Below are positions 1 to 8,447 of a stretch of 32,830 nt of DNA, piece after piece. Source of the DNA: an uncultured Pelagibacteraceae bacterium (GTDB lineage Bacteria; Pseudomonadota; Alphaproteobacteria; Pelagibacterales; Pelagibacteraceae). Position 1 is the first letter of the stretch, and each line of letters begins with the position of its first letter. The position numbers and the translations under genes were made by a program. Under the pieces are notes generated by a model. The model did no database searches and had not been told where the DNA came from. It saw only the letters and a list, made by a program, of their open reading frames with translations. Location: contig CACHWN010000001.1 of the NCBI GenBank assembly GCA_902583585.1, positions 1-32,830 on the forward strand, written 5' to 3'.

Positions 1-501
1 TTGTTAAATAATTTAAAAAAAAATAAAAAAATATCTAAAATAGGTATCACAATATATGATACTAAAAATTTAAAAAAAATATTAAATAATTTTAATATAG
101 ATTTTATACAGATGCCCTATAATTTTTTGAATTATCGTACTTTTGAGACAACCAAAAAATTAATAAGAAATAAAAAAATTGAAACACACATAAGGTCAAT
201 TTTTTTACAAGGTCTACTTTTAAAAAAAAACTATGAATTACCATCTGATTTGAAAGGTCTCTCAAAATATTGGCTTAAAATAGATAAATATTTAAGTTCA
301 ATAGGAATGAGTAGATATTCAGCGTGCTTAAATTATGCGGCAAAATCTGGTGCTAATAAATTAGTTATTGGAATTGATAATGTGAGTCAATTAAAGCATA
401 TTTTTAAAATCAAAAATTCGAACATAAACATTCAGAAATTTAAAATTAAAGAAAAAAAATTAATAGATCCAGTTTATTGGTTAAGATTTAAGAAAAAATG
501 A
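1..501 (+). CDS. Aldo/keto reductase, C-terminal part (cut by window start)
   Basis: The frame is open from base 1, and its 166 residues match only the C-terminal half of an aldo/keto reductase (family members are roughly 280-320 aa). The true start therefore lies upstream, and the TTG at base 1 is probably an internal Leu. Family-like strands are visible: IGITIYD near residue 14, a 'DFIQMPYN' strand, and 'HIRSIFLQGLLL' at about 63-74, as in AKRs encoded in spore-coat/nonulosonate-type polysaccharide loci. The catalytic Tyr/His half is outside the window. It overlaps the next gene (GNAT) by 4 nt, which implies translational coupling. A role in reducing a sugar-nucleotide intermediate is inferred from context; the family call is fairly firm, the substrate unknown. 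Confidence 0.75.
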   Translation: MLNNLKKNKKISKIGITIYDTKNLKKILNNFNIDFIQMPYNFLNYRTFETTKKLIRNKKIETHIRSIFLQGLLLKKNYELPSDLKGLSKYWLKIDKYLSSIGMSRYSACLNYAAKSGANKLVIGIDNVSQLKHIFKIKNSNINIQKFKIKEKKLIDPVYWLRFKKK

Positions 502-1004
502 AAATTACAAAAGCTAAAAGAAAAGATTTAAAATTTTTATTCCAAATTTATAATTTTTATGTCAAAAAAAAATTATTTTCTTCAAGTAAAAAAATTGAAT
601 ATTTAGATCATAAAAGGTGGTTTGAAAAATACTATTTAAATGAAAAAAAAATTTATATATTTATCTCAAAAGTAAATAGGGTAAGAATAGGATATGTTAG
701 ATACGAATATATTAACAAAAATATTTTTGAAGTATCGATTGCACTAAAAAAAAAATATACTGGTCGAGGTCTAGGTACAAAAATGTTGAATATATCGTTA
801 AAAAAATTTTTAAAAAAAAAGACCTATTTAATTATTTCAAAAGTAAAAAAAAATAATAAAAATTCTATTTCTTGCTTTATTAAAAATAATTTTGAGCAAA
901 TAAAGTTTGACCATGATTATTTTTTTGATCTAAAAAATAGACGTAATTATTTTTTTCTTAAATATGTTGACAAACAAAACCCAATTGATAATTACAAAAT
1001 ATGA
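498..1004 (+). CDS. GNAT family N-acetyltransferase (sugar-modification type)
   Basis: This 168-aa protein has the GNAT fold signature: an N-terminal 'MKITKAKRKDL' strand, and an acetyl-CoA pyrophosphate loop 'YTGRGLGTKML' (R/Q-x-x-G-x-G/A) at about residues 91-101 preceded by the beta-4 strand 'FEVSIAL'. A later segment, 'NSISCFIKNNF', matches the usual 'N..s..ly.k.GF' motif. Its ATGA overlap with the aldo/keto reductase and the PIG-L deacetylase downstream suggest it acylates an amino sugar, as PseH-like enzymes do in nonulosonate pathways. That role is inferred from neighbours. The protein is extremely Lys-rich, like the rest of the island. Confidence 0.75.
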   Translation: MKITKAKRKDLKFLFQIYNFYVKKKLFSSSKKIEYLDHKRWFEKYYLNEKKIYIFISKVNRVRIGYVRYEYINKNIFEVSIALKKKYTGRGLGTKMLNISLKKFLKKKTYLIISKVKKNNKNSISCFIKNNFEQIKFDHDYFFDLKNRRNYFFLKYVDKQNPIDNYKI

Positions 1005-1022
1005 AATTTAAATTTAAATTTA

Positions 1023-1712
1023 ATGAAAATGAAAAATAAAACAGTTCTAGTTATAGCCGCTCATCCAGATGACGATGCTTTTGGTTGCGGAGGTACTATA
1101 AGAAAATTAGCTAATCAAAAAAACAGAATTTACGCGATTTATTTTACAGATGGAGTTTCTGCTAGAATAAACAAAAAAGGACTTAAAAAAAAAATAAATG
1201 ATAGAAAAAAAAACTCTGATAAAGCTTCAAAAATTATGGGTATTTGTAAGTGTATTTATCATTCATTTCCAGACAATCAATTAGATAAAGTCTCTTTGTT
1301 GGAAATAATACAAAAAATAGAAGAACAAATTAAAAAAATTAAACCAGATATAATTTTAACACATTTTGAAAATGATTTGAATTTGGACCACCAAATTATA
1401 AATAGAGCTGTGGTCACAGCCACTAGACCTAAACCAAATCTAAAATTAAAAAAAATTCTTTTATTTGAAACTTTATCAAGTACAGAGTGGAAATTTTCAA
1501 ATAAAACAAAAGTTTTTAATCCTAATTATTTTGTGGATATTTCTAAAACACTAAATCATAAAATAAAGTCAATTAAGTGCTACAAAGAAGAAGTTTTTAA
1601 ATGGCCTCATCCAAGATCAGAGAAGGGCGTTAAGACTCTTGCAATGTATAGAGGGCAATCTGTTGGTCTTAAGTTTGCTGAAGCATTTCAATTGTTAAGA
1701 AATATCGACTAA
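1023..1712 (+). CDS. PIG-L/LmbE family deacetylase
   Basis: This 229-aa protein is a zinc-dependent N-deacetylase of the PIG-L/LmbE family, which removes N-acetyl groups from amino sugars or sugar conjugates. The zinc-binding AHPDDD motif is at residues 13-18 (His14, Asp16-18), and the second metal/catalytic motif 'HFENDLNLDHQ' follows near residue 114. Length is typical. The start at 1023 (MKMKNKT) could equally be the second Met at 1029; both lie just before the first beta strand. It stands between a GNAT and an AsnB-like gene on the same strand with short gaps, so it probably remodels the N-acyl group of the sugar made by this cluster. No signal peptide, so a cytoplasmic precursor is the likelier substrate. 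Confidence 0.85.
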   Translation: MKMKNKTVLVIAAHPDDDAFGCGGTIRKLANQKNRIYAIYFTDGVSARINKKGLKKKINDRKKNSDKASKIMGICKCIYHSFPDNQLDKVSLLEIIQKIEEQIKKIKPDIILTHFENDLNLDHQIINRAVVTATRPKPNLKLKKILLFETLSSTEWKFSNKTKVFNPNYFVDISKTLNHKIKSIKCYKEEVFKWPHPRSEKGVKTLAMYRGQSVGLKFAEAFQLLRNID

Positions 1713-1733
1713 AATGTTTAGAAAATCAAAAAT

Positions 1734-3662
1734 ATGTGTGGAGTAGCAGGAATTTACAGTTTAGATGGATCAAGAATTAATGATTTAGAATTTAAATTAA
1801 AAAAAATTTTAAGCGAAATAAAACATAGAGGTCCTGATCAAGAAGGTATATATATAAGTAAAAAAAAAAATTGTGGATTAGTCAATAATAGATTAGCAAT
1901 AGTTTCTCCAAATGAAAAAATAAATCTTCCTTTCTCAAAGAATAAAAATCAATATTTGAGTTTTAATGGAGAAATTTACAATCATCGTGAAATTAGAAAA
2001 AACTTGATTAGTAAAAAAATTAATTTTGATGGGTCAACTGATACAGAGGTTTTATACGAATATTTAATCAACAGTGGTAACTCAAATAATTTTGAAGATT
2101 TAAACGGGATGTGGTCTTTTGCATTATATGATGATAATGAACATAAACTATTAATAAGCAGAGATCTTCTTGGGGAAAAACATCTTTTTTATACAGTTCA
2201 AAATAATGAACTAATTTTCTGCTCAGAAATTGATCCTATTATAAATTTAATCGAAAAAGCTGAAATTGATTATGAAAACTTAATTGGCGCATGGAAGTTT
2301 AACATCCCCTTACCCGGTAAAAGCTTAATCAAGAATATTTTTAGAATGAAAGCAGGAGAAAATATAATAATACAGAATAAGACCTTTACCAGACATGACA
2401 ATTCATCTCTACAGCCAGATAAATGGTTTCAATTTTTTAGGGAAATAAAAGATGAGAATGAAATTTTTAAGAAATTTGAAGAAATCTTTTCTGAGGAGCT
2501 AAGTCTCAGAATTCCAAGTGATGTTAGTTTCTTCTCAACGCTAAGCGGTGGTATTGACAGCACTACTCTTAACTATTTTCTATCAAATTTATCACCCAAT
2601 TTTAACTCAATATTTGGAATATCTAGTCCGTTGCAGAAAAATGAAAAATATAATTTAATTTCTGAAGTTGAACTTAGTAATAGGGTATCTAAATTATTAC
2701 AAACAAATCACTCACTTGAAAATCTTTATGAAAAAAAAGGTTATGAATTACTTAAAAATAATGCTCGTACTGCATTTGACGGATGCTTTGACCCTGGTTT
2801 AGCTAATATAATGGCTTTAGCAGAAAGTGTAAAACATAAAAAATCTAAAGTATTTTTTTTTGCAGATGGTCCGGACGAACTATTAAGTGGATATTCTTCT
2901 GATATAGAATTGAATAGAATAGATAACTTTTTGGGAAAAAAAAATAAGCAAAAAAAATTAGACTTTATTAGGAAATTTAAAATTTTTAAATTCGCTGTGT
3001 CTAGATATTTAAATTTAAAGAAAAATAATGAATTTAATTTTTCCTATAATCCTTTTATTACAAGACCAAACCATTTAATGTCACAAAACGAATTTTTGAG
3101 TAAAGTTTTTTCTAGTTACGATCAAGAAAAATTTTTCGATTTTTGTACATTAGACGAAAAATATAAACATCTGCTTGATTATATGGATCTTTCTCAAATA
3201 CGATCATTGATTTATGCAACTAAAACTTTACCTGATATGTTTAATTATAGATTGGACAAAGCTTCAATGCATTATTCTGTTGAGGCAAGACTTCCTTTTT
3301 TGTCAAAAAACATAGTTGAATTTTTTATAGCTATTCCATCTAAATATAGATTTTGTAAAGACAGCTCTAAAGGAAAAATGTTTTTAAGAAATTTTCTTAA
3401 ATCAAAGTCAAAAGAATTGGAAAAGTATGTGTGTAAAAGACCAAAGATGGGATTTGGAGATAATTTTTGGCAAATCAAATCTATAAATGATAAATTAGAT
3501 ATGAAAAAAAATATAAATGAAGATGCATTTGATAATAAATCCTTTAACAAAGGAGCATACAATTTTATTGCGAAAAACAATAAAATACATCAAGGCAATA
3601 TATGGAATTCATATGTTCTGTCTGAGACTCTTCAAACTATTAAAAATAAACAGAAAAGATAA
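1734..3662 (+). CDS. Asparagine synthase (glutamine-hydrolysing)-like amidotransferase
   Basis: This 642-aa protein begins MCGVAGIYS, so Cys2 is the N-terminal nucleophile of a class II glutamine amidotransferase once Met1 is removed. The glutaminase domain has 'HRGPDQEG', 'NNRLAIV', 'SFNGEIYN' and 'GSTDTEVL' in family order. The synthetase domain has the ATP-pyrophosphatase loop SGGIDS at residues 271-276 and the 'DGPDELLSGY' loop. All catalytic landmarks are intact. AsnB makes asparagine from aspartate, but paralogues in polysaccharide islands transfer ammonia to other carboxylates. With an aminotransferase and ATP-grasp enzyme beside it, I infer amidation of a sugar acid or sugar-linked acyl group. 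No housekeeping asparagine synthetase is seen for comparison, so plain AsnB cannot be excluded. Confidence 0.85.
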   Translation: MCGVAGIYSLDGSRINDLEFKLKKILSEIKHRGPDQEGIYISKKKNCGLVNNRLAIVSPNEKINLPFSKNKNQYLSFNGEIYNHREIRKNLISKKINFDGSTDTEVLYEYLINSGNSNNFEDLNGMWSFALYDDNEHKLLISRDLLGEKHLFYTVQNNELIFCSEIDPIINLIEKAEIDYENLIGAWKFNIPLPGKSLIKNIFRMKAGENIIIQNKTFTRHDNSSLQPDKWFQFFREIKDENEIFKKFEEIFSEELSLRIPSDVSFFSTLSGGIDSTTLNYFLSNLSPNFNSIFGISSPLQKNEKYNLISEVELSNRVSKLLQTNHSLENLYEKKGYELLKNNARTAFDGCFDPGLANIMALAESVKHKKSKVFFFADGPDELLSGYSSDIELNRIDNFLGKKNKQKKLDFIRKFKIFKFAVSRYLNLKKNNEFNFSYNPFITRPNHLMSQNEFLSKVFSSYDQEKFFDFCTLDEKYKHLLDYMDLSQIRSLIYATKTLPDMFNYRLDKASMHYSVEARLPFLSKNIVEFFIAIPSKYRFCKDSSKGKMFLRNFLKSKSKELEKYVCKRPKMGFGDNFWQIKSINDKLDMKKNINEDAFDNKSFNKGAYNFIAKNNKIHQGNIWNSYVLSETLQTIKNKQKR

Positions 3663-3667
3663 ATACA

Positions 3668-5719
3668 ATGTCAACTAACGTTATTATACAGTCGAGAATG
3701 GGTTCCAAAAGGTTGCCAGGAAAAAATTTATTAAGTGTGACAAAAAATAATCTTAGCTTAATTGAAGTTGTTATAAAAAGAATTAAAAAAAGTAAATTAA
3801 TTGATAATATAATACTGGCTACTTCAAAAAAAAAAGAGAATGACATTTTAATTAAAATTGCAAAAAAAAATAATGTTTTAACTTTTAGAGGAAAAGAGAA
3901 CGATACCCTTAATAGATTCTATAATGCAGCAAAAAAATATAATACAAAAACTATTATAAGAGTCACATCTGATTGTCCTTTGATTGATGCAAACCTCATC
4001 GATAATTTTATAAAAATTTACAAAAGAAAAAAAAGCTCTTACTTGTCCAATACTTATCATCTTATAGATAACAAATTTGTAAAAAATGAAAAATCTTATT
4101 ATCCAGATGGTCTTGATATTGAAATATTTAGCTTCGATTTATTGGAAAAAATTGAAAAAAAAACCCCAATTAATAAAAGATTTGAAGGTGGAGTTGTTAC
4201 ACCTTTTTTAAAAAAAAAAAATATAGATTTTTTAAAAAGATTAAAAATATGTATTCCCGAGTCTCCATATCCTAGTACTAAAAATTTAAAATTATCTGTT
4301 GATACGTCTAAAGATTTAAAAAAAGTTAGAGAAATTTTTAAAAATTTTTATCCAAATATTTTTTTTAGTTTTAAGGATATAGTTCATTTTATAAAAAAAA
4401 AACATAATTCTAATAAATCACGAAATTTAGATTATATGAATAAGGCAAAAGAAAATATAATGGGTGAAAATATGCTTTTGTCTAAAAATCATAAAATGAT
4501 ATTGCCTAATCTCTGGCCAACTTATTTTTTCAAAACTAAGGGAATTAATGTTTGGGATCTAAATAATAAAAAATTTTTAGATATGAGCACAATGGGAGTA
4601 GGAACAAATTTACTAGGTTACTCAATTAAACAAATTGATAATGCTGTTATCGAGACTGTAAAAAAAGGAAATCTAAGTACTTTAAATTGTCCTGAAGAGG
4701 TAAAACTGTCTGAAAAACTTTTAGAACTTCACCCGTGGTTTGGAAAAGTGAAATTTGCTAGAACTGGAGGAGAAGCTAACTCTGTAGCAATAAGAATTGC
4801 TAGATCTAATACAAAAAAACAAAACGTTGCTATTTGCGGATACCATGGATGGCACGATTGGTATTTAGCTGCAAATTTGAAAAGTAAAAAAAACTTAGAT
4901 AAACATTTATTAAAAGGCTTAACACCTTTAGGTGTTTCAAATAAACTTAAAGACACATCTTATCCCTTTAATTATGGTGATATTGAAGGTTTAAAAAGAT
5001 TAATTTTTAAAAAAAATATTGGAATCATAAAAATGGAGGTGTGCAGAAGTTCTAAACCAAATATAGCTTTTCTAAAGAAAGTTAAAAGCCTATGCATTAA
5101 AAATAAAATAATCTTAATATTCGATGAGTGTACGACTGGTTTTAGAGAATGTTTAGGAGGATTGCATAAGAAATTAAAAGTATATCCCGACATATTGATT
5201 TTAGGAAAAACACTTGGAAATGGTTATGCGATTACTGCAGTTTTAGGAACAAAAGAATTAATGAATAATTCAGCAAAAAGTTTTATCAGCAGCACTTTCT
5301 GGACTGAGAGAATAGGTCCAAGCGCAGGTTTAAAAACCATTGAGCTAATGGAAAAAATTAAGCCATGGAAAAAAGTAAATTCTATAGGCAAAACAATGAT
5401 GAACGTCTGGAAAACAACAGCTAAAAAAAATAAAATCAATATTAAAGTATTTGGAATTCCCACTTTAGCAAAATTTATGTTTTTAGAAAGACATGAAGAA
5501 TTTAAAACTTTTCTAACACAGGAATTTTTGAAAAAAAATATTTTAGGAACAACAAGTTTTTACCCAAGTTATGCCCATGATAAAAAAACATTGATTAAGT
5601 ATAAAAAAATACTAGATAAGATTTTTAAAAAAATAAGATTTTTTCAAAAAAATAAAATAAGCTCTTCAGAATTTTTAACAGATGAAGTCAGCCGAGCACC
5701 TTTCGGGAGACTAAATTAA
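3668..5719 (+). CDS. Fusion: SpsF/NeuA-like cytidylyltransferase + class III (GSA-like) aminotransferase
   Basis: One continuous 683-codon frame carries two enzymes. Residues 1 to about 245 are a nucleotidyltransferase of the SpsF/acylneuraminate cytidylyltransferase type: 'IIQSRMGSKRLPGK' near residue 6 and 'RVTSDCPLIDANLID' in the middle. Residues from about 258 are a PLP-dependent class III aminotransferase related to glutamate-1-semialdehyde aminomutase: 'ARTGGEANSVAIRIAR', 'YHGWHDWY', Asp486 in 'FDECTTGFR', and the probable Schiff-base Lys514 in 'LGKTLGNG'. Both halves look complete. Each domain is normally encoded separately, so the fusion suggests the amino sugar and its CMP/CDP activation lie in one pathway. 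It follows the AsnB-like gene by 5 nt and overlaps the ATP-grasp gene by 1 nt. Substrate unknown. Confidence 0.85.
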   Translation: MSTNVIIQSRMGSKRLPGKNLLSVTKNNLSLIEVVIKRIKKSKLIDNIILATSKKKENDILIKIAKKNNVLTFRGKENDTLNRFYNAAKKYNTKTIIRVTSDCPLIDANLIDNFIKIYKRKKSSYLSNTYHLIDNKFVKNEKSYYPDGLDIEIFSFDLLEKIEKKTPINKRFEGGVVTPFLKKKNIDFLKRLKICIPESPYPSTKNLKLSVDTSKDLKKVREIFKNFYPNIFFSFKDIVHFIKKKHNSNKSRNLDYMNKAKENIMGENMLLSKNHKMILPNLWPTYFFKTKGINVWDLNNKKFLDMSTMGVGTNLLGYSIKQIDNAVIETVKKGNLSTLNCPEEVKLSEKLLELHPWFGKVKFARTGGEANSVAIRIARSNTKKQNVAICGYHGWHDWYLAANLKSKKNLDKHLLKGLTPLGVSNKLKDTSYPFNYGDIEGLKRLIFKKNIGIIKMEVCRSSKPNIAFLKKVKSLCIKNKIILIFDECTTGFRECLGGLHKKLKVYPDILILGKTLGNGYAITAVLGTKELMNNSAKSFISSTFWTERIGPSAGLKTIELMEKIKPWKKVNSIGKTMMNVWKTTAKKNKINIKVFGIPTLAKFMFLERHEEFKTFLTQEFLKKNILGTTSFYPSYAHDKKTLIKYKKILDKIFKKIRFFQKNKISSSEFLTDEVSRAPFGRLN

Positions 5720-6792
5720 TGGTTAAAAAATCAAAAAAATCTTTAAGTTTAAATTTATTAATAACTTGTGTGGGTGGAGATTATGGTCCTGAGATTATTT
5801 TAAGATTCAAAAAAAACAAAATTACGAAAAAGATAAAAATATTTGGTACGGATATTAATAGAGGTGATGATTTAGTAGCCAGAAAATTTCTTGACAAATT
5901 TTACCAGGTTCCAAGAGGATATAAATCTGCATATCTAAAAAAAATTGATCAAATAGTAAAAAAAAACAAGATAAACTTGATATTAGTCACTTCCGACGAA
6001 GAAAGTCTTGCATTATCTAAAAAATATCAATTTTCAGATACTAAAATTGCTTGCAGTAAATATGAAAACTTAATCAAAATATCTAATAAAATAGAAACAT
6101 ACAAGTTATTGGAACAAAATAAAATAGAACTTCCTTATTGGTTAGAGATAAAGAATGAAGAAGAAGTTATGAGAGCAATAAAAAATTTTGAAAAAAAACG
6201 TTTAGAATTTTGTATTAAACCTGCAATCTCGAGAGGTGGAAGAAATGTTTATGTAATTAATAATAATTTAAAAAAAATTACGAGTTTTCAAAATAGTAGA
6301 GAAAAACATTTGAATTTAAAAGATTTCAAAAAAAATTATAAAAATCTTTTAAAGAAAAAGTATCCTTTATTGATGATGGAAAAATTAAAAACCCCAGTCT
6401 ATGATTTGGACATTTTATCAAAAAACGGTCTTTTGATTAATTCAGTTTGCAGGAGAAGAATACATTCAGCTTTGCCAAATAGTGGACATATTATTGTAAA
6501 TAATAAAAAGTTGCATTTATTAGCAAAAAAATTAAGTAAAATTTTTAATTTAAATTTTTTACACGATTGTGATTTAATGATTGATAATAAAAATAAGTTT
6601 AAAATACTGGAAATAAATCCAAGACCAAGTGGAAGTTTTGTGGTTGCAGAAGCAGCAGGTTTCCCACTAATAGATAATATAATTAAAATATATTTTAATG
6701 ACAAAAACTTTTTAAAACCATCGAAAGTTTATAAGAAAATCGTTCCTTATAAAAGTTTAAGTAATTTTGGTAGAGTCAAAATAAAAAGATAA
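5719..6792 (+). CDS. ATP-grasp domain protein (CarB-like)
   Basis: This 357-aa protein resembles carbamoyl-phosphate-synthase-large-subunit-like ATP-grasp ligases found in surface-glycan loci. The N-terminal region (about 10-115) is a Rossmann-like pre-ATP-grasp domain with 'LLITCVGGDYGPEIIL' and 'VTSDEESLAL'. The ATP-binding lysines lie in 'FCIKPAISRGGRNVYVI' (about 163-180), and the metal-binding 'LEINPRPSGS' motif is near residue 298. These enzymes form an amide or ester through an acyl-phosphate, so it could attach an amino acid or other acid to the sugar amine made by the neighbouring aminotransferase. That is inference. Start ATG overlaps the fusion gene's stop by one base, and it ends 1 nt before the SDR gene. 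Confidence 0.8.
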   Translation: MVKKSKKSLSLNLLITCVGGDYGPEIILRFKKNKITKKIKIFGTDINRGDDLVARKFLDKFYQVPRGYKSAYLKKIDQIVKKNKINLILVTSDEESLALSKKYQFSDTKIACSKYENLIKISNKIETYKLLEQNKIELPYWLEIKNEEEVMRAIKNFEKKRLEFCIKPAISRGGRNVYVINNNLKKITSFQNSREKHLNLKDFKKNYKNLLKKKYPLLMMEKLKTPVYDLDILSKNGLLINSVCRRRIHSALPNSGHIIVNNKKLHLLAKKLSKIFNLNFLHDCDLMIDNKNKFKILEINPRPSGSFVVAEAAGFPLIDNIIKIYFNDKNFLKPSKVYKKIVPYKSLSNFGRVKIKR

Positions 6793-6793
6793 T

Positions 6794-7573
6794 ATGAAGA
6801 AAGAAAAAATTGCCTTTATAACTGGAGCAAGCGATGGAGTAGGAAAAGCTATTTCAATGAATTTCGCAAAGAACGGATTTAGTATTTATTTAATGTCAAG
6901 ATCAAAACAAAAACTTAAAAAACTTAAAAAAGAAATCATTAGAAATTATTCAAATAATCGTGTTGAATTAATTCCATTTAATATGGAAAAAAAATTCTCA
7001 GATAATTTATTAAATTTTTGCAAAAAAAAATTAGGACCTCCAAATATTTTAATTAATAACTCAGGCGGTCCTGAACCAACAAACTTTTCAAGTACAAATG
7101 ACAGAATGTGGGAAAAAACAATAAATAGAAATTTATTAAGTGTAATAAAACTCTCTACTATATTTTCAAAACAAATGATTAAAAATAAATGGGGAAGAAT
7201 GATTACTATCTCATCAACAGTTGCCAAAGAGCCGTCACCAACAATGGTGCAATCAGCAACTTCAAGAGCGGCAGTACTAGCTTTTAATAAATCAATTTCG
7301 TTTGATCTAGCGAAATTTAATATAACAAATAATTCAATCTTATTAGGCGGAATAGAAACAAACAGGTTAAAAAAACTAATTAAAATTAATTCTACAAAAA
7401 TAAAAATTAGTGAGAAAAAATTAAGAAAAAATATCTTAAAAAATATTCCAGCAGGAAGATTTGGAGAACCTGATGAGGTAGCATCTTTAGTTGAATTTTT
7501 AATTTCAGACAATGGAAGATATATTAATGGTCAAAGCATTATAATAGATGGCGCAATGTCAAAAATAATTTAA
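6794..7573 (+). CDS. SDR family oxidoreductase with atypical active site
   Basis: This 259-aa protein is a short-chain dehydrogenase/reductase by fold: cofactor loop TGASDGVG at residues 10-17, NNSGG at 88-92 (the NNAG motif position), 'ITISS' with the catalytic-Ser position at 140-141, and C-terminal 'PAGRFGEPDEVASLVEFLISD' before 'INGQSIIIDG'. The usual Tyr-x-x-x-Lys is absent: the aligned segment reads S154-A-T-S-R158. Some FabG-like SDRs also carry Ser/Asn and Arg here, so this may be a divergent subfamily rather than a dead enzyme. It lies 1 nt after the ATP-grasp gene and is probably the last gene of that operon, since a 124-nt gap follows. Confidence 0.85.
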   Translation: MKKEKIAFITGASDGVGKAISMNFAKNGFSIYLMSRSKQKLKKLKKEIIRNYSNNRVELIPFNMEKKFSDNLLNFCKKKLGPPNILINNSGGPEPTNFSSTNDRMWEKTINRNLLSVIKLSTIFSKQMIKNKWGRMITISSTVAKEPSPTMVQSATSRAAVLAFNKSISFDLAKFNITNNSILLGGIETNRLKKLIKINSTKIKISEKKLRKNILKNIPAGRFGEPDEVASLVEFLISDNGRYINGQSIIIDGAMSKII

Positions 7574-7618
7574 TTAAAAAATGAGATAAACTGCTGAATA
7601 TTTTAGGAAATTTTAAAC

Positions 7619-7714
7619 ATGAGTAAAACTAAATTGATAGCAGAAAAGTTTTTGTTAAAAAATAAAAACAAAAAAATAAAAATTTGTATAAAAAACTATG
7701 AGCTTAAAACTTAA
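7619..7714 (+). other. Possible 31-aa small ORF or gene remnant
   Basis: The 124-nt gap after the SDR gene holds an ATG-initiated frame of 31 codons (begins MSKTKLIAEKF, ends KNYELKT). Its last 17 bases overlap the start of the methyltransferase gene in another frame. No Shine-Dalgarno sequence is evident, though 'aggaa' lies about 20 bases upstream. It could be a decayed N-terminus left by island rearrangement, a leader peptide, or chance. I do not recognise it. Confidence 0.2.
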
Positions 7715-8441
7715 CTTTAAACCTCAAAATAGTTTTAAATTAATAAGGTGTGGTAGAAATTTTGATGGTGGTTACCTTTTAACAAAAAAATCTATTGAAT
7801 TAGCAGAGTGTCTAGTTTCATTCGGTATCTTAGATGACTGTTCTTTTGAGGAAGAATTTTTGAAAATTAACTCAGTAAACAGTTATTGTTATGATCATAC
7901 TGTAAATAATTCTTATTGGAAAAAAAGAATTTATAATGATCTCGGTGCTTCAATTTACAATTTAAACTTAAAATTTTTTAAAAATACTTTAAACAGATAT
8001 ATAGAATTTAAAAAATTTTTTAAAAGAAAAACAAACTTTTTAGAAATAACTACCATCAAAAAAGGCAGTTTAGAAAAAATAATTTCTAAAAATAAATTAA
8101 GACAAAATATTTTTCTTAAGATTGATATAGAGGGATCCGAATATCGAATATTAGATGATATTATTAAAAATCGTGAAAAATTCACCGGTATAGTCATCGA
8201 GTTTCATGATGTTGATATAAATAAAGATAGGATTGAGAATTTTATTGAAAAATTAAATTTAAAACTCACTCATATTCATCCTAATAATTACGGAGGTGTG
8301 GATGAGTTTGGTGATCCTTTAGTAATTGAAATGACTTTTGAGAAAGATCCTGAAAAAAATAGTGAAGAATTTTCATTACCAAATAAATACGATCAACCTA
8401 ATAATCCTGAGGCCCAAGATATAAAGTTAATATTCGATTAA
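7698..8441 (+). CDS. FkbM-like methyltransferase
   Basis: This 247-aa protein has the hallmark FkbM motif 'LKIDIEGSEYRIL' in its middle, where the acidic 'D-x-E-G' follows the post-SAM strands, and a 'GGYLL' segment near the N-terminus like related methyltransferase-domain proteins. The family transfers a methyl group from S-adenosylmethionine to a hydroxyl, typically on a sugar of a surface polysaccharide. The glycine-rich SAM loop is less obvious ('VSFGILDDCSFEEEF', about 36-50), so the N-terminal half is divergent. The gene follows the SDR after 124 nt and precedes a GT4 by 6 nt, which suggests it modifies the same glycan. Acceptor unknown. Confidence 0.75.
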   Translation: MSLKLNFKPQNSFKLIRCGRNFDGGYLLTKKSIELAECLVSFGILDDCSFEEEFLKINSVNSYCYDHTVNNSYWKKRIYNDLGASIYNLNLKFFKNTLNRYIEFKKFFKRKTNFLEITTIKKGSLEKIISKNKLRQNIFLKIDIEGSEYRILDDIIKNREKFTGIVIEFHDVDINKDRIENFIEKLNLKLTHIHPNNYGGVDEFGDPLVIEMTFEKDPEKNSEEFSLPNKYDQPNNPEAQDIKLIFD

Positions 8442-8447
8442 ATTCAA

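Noticed and set aside
6946-7512. 188-codon open frame on the minus strand
   Set aside because: It lies antisense to the SDR gene, encodes no recognisable protein, and is typical of shadows in AT-rich genes.
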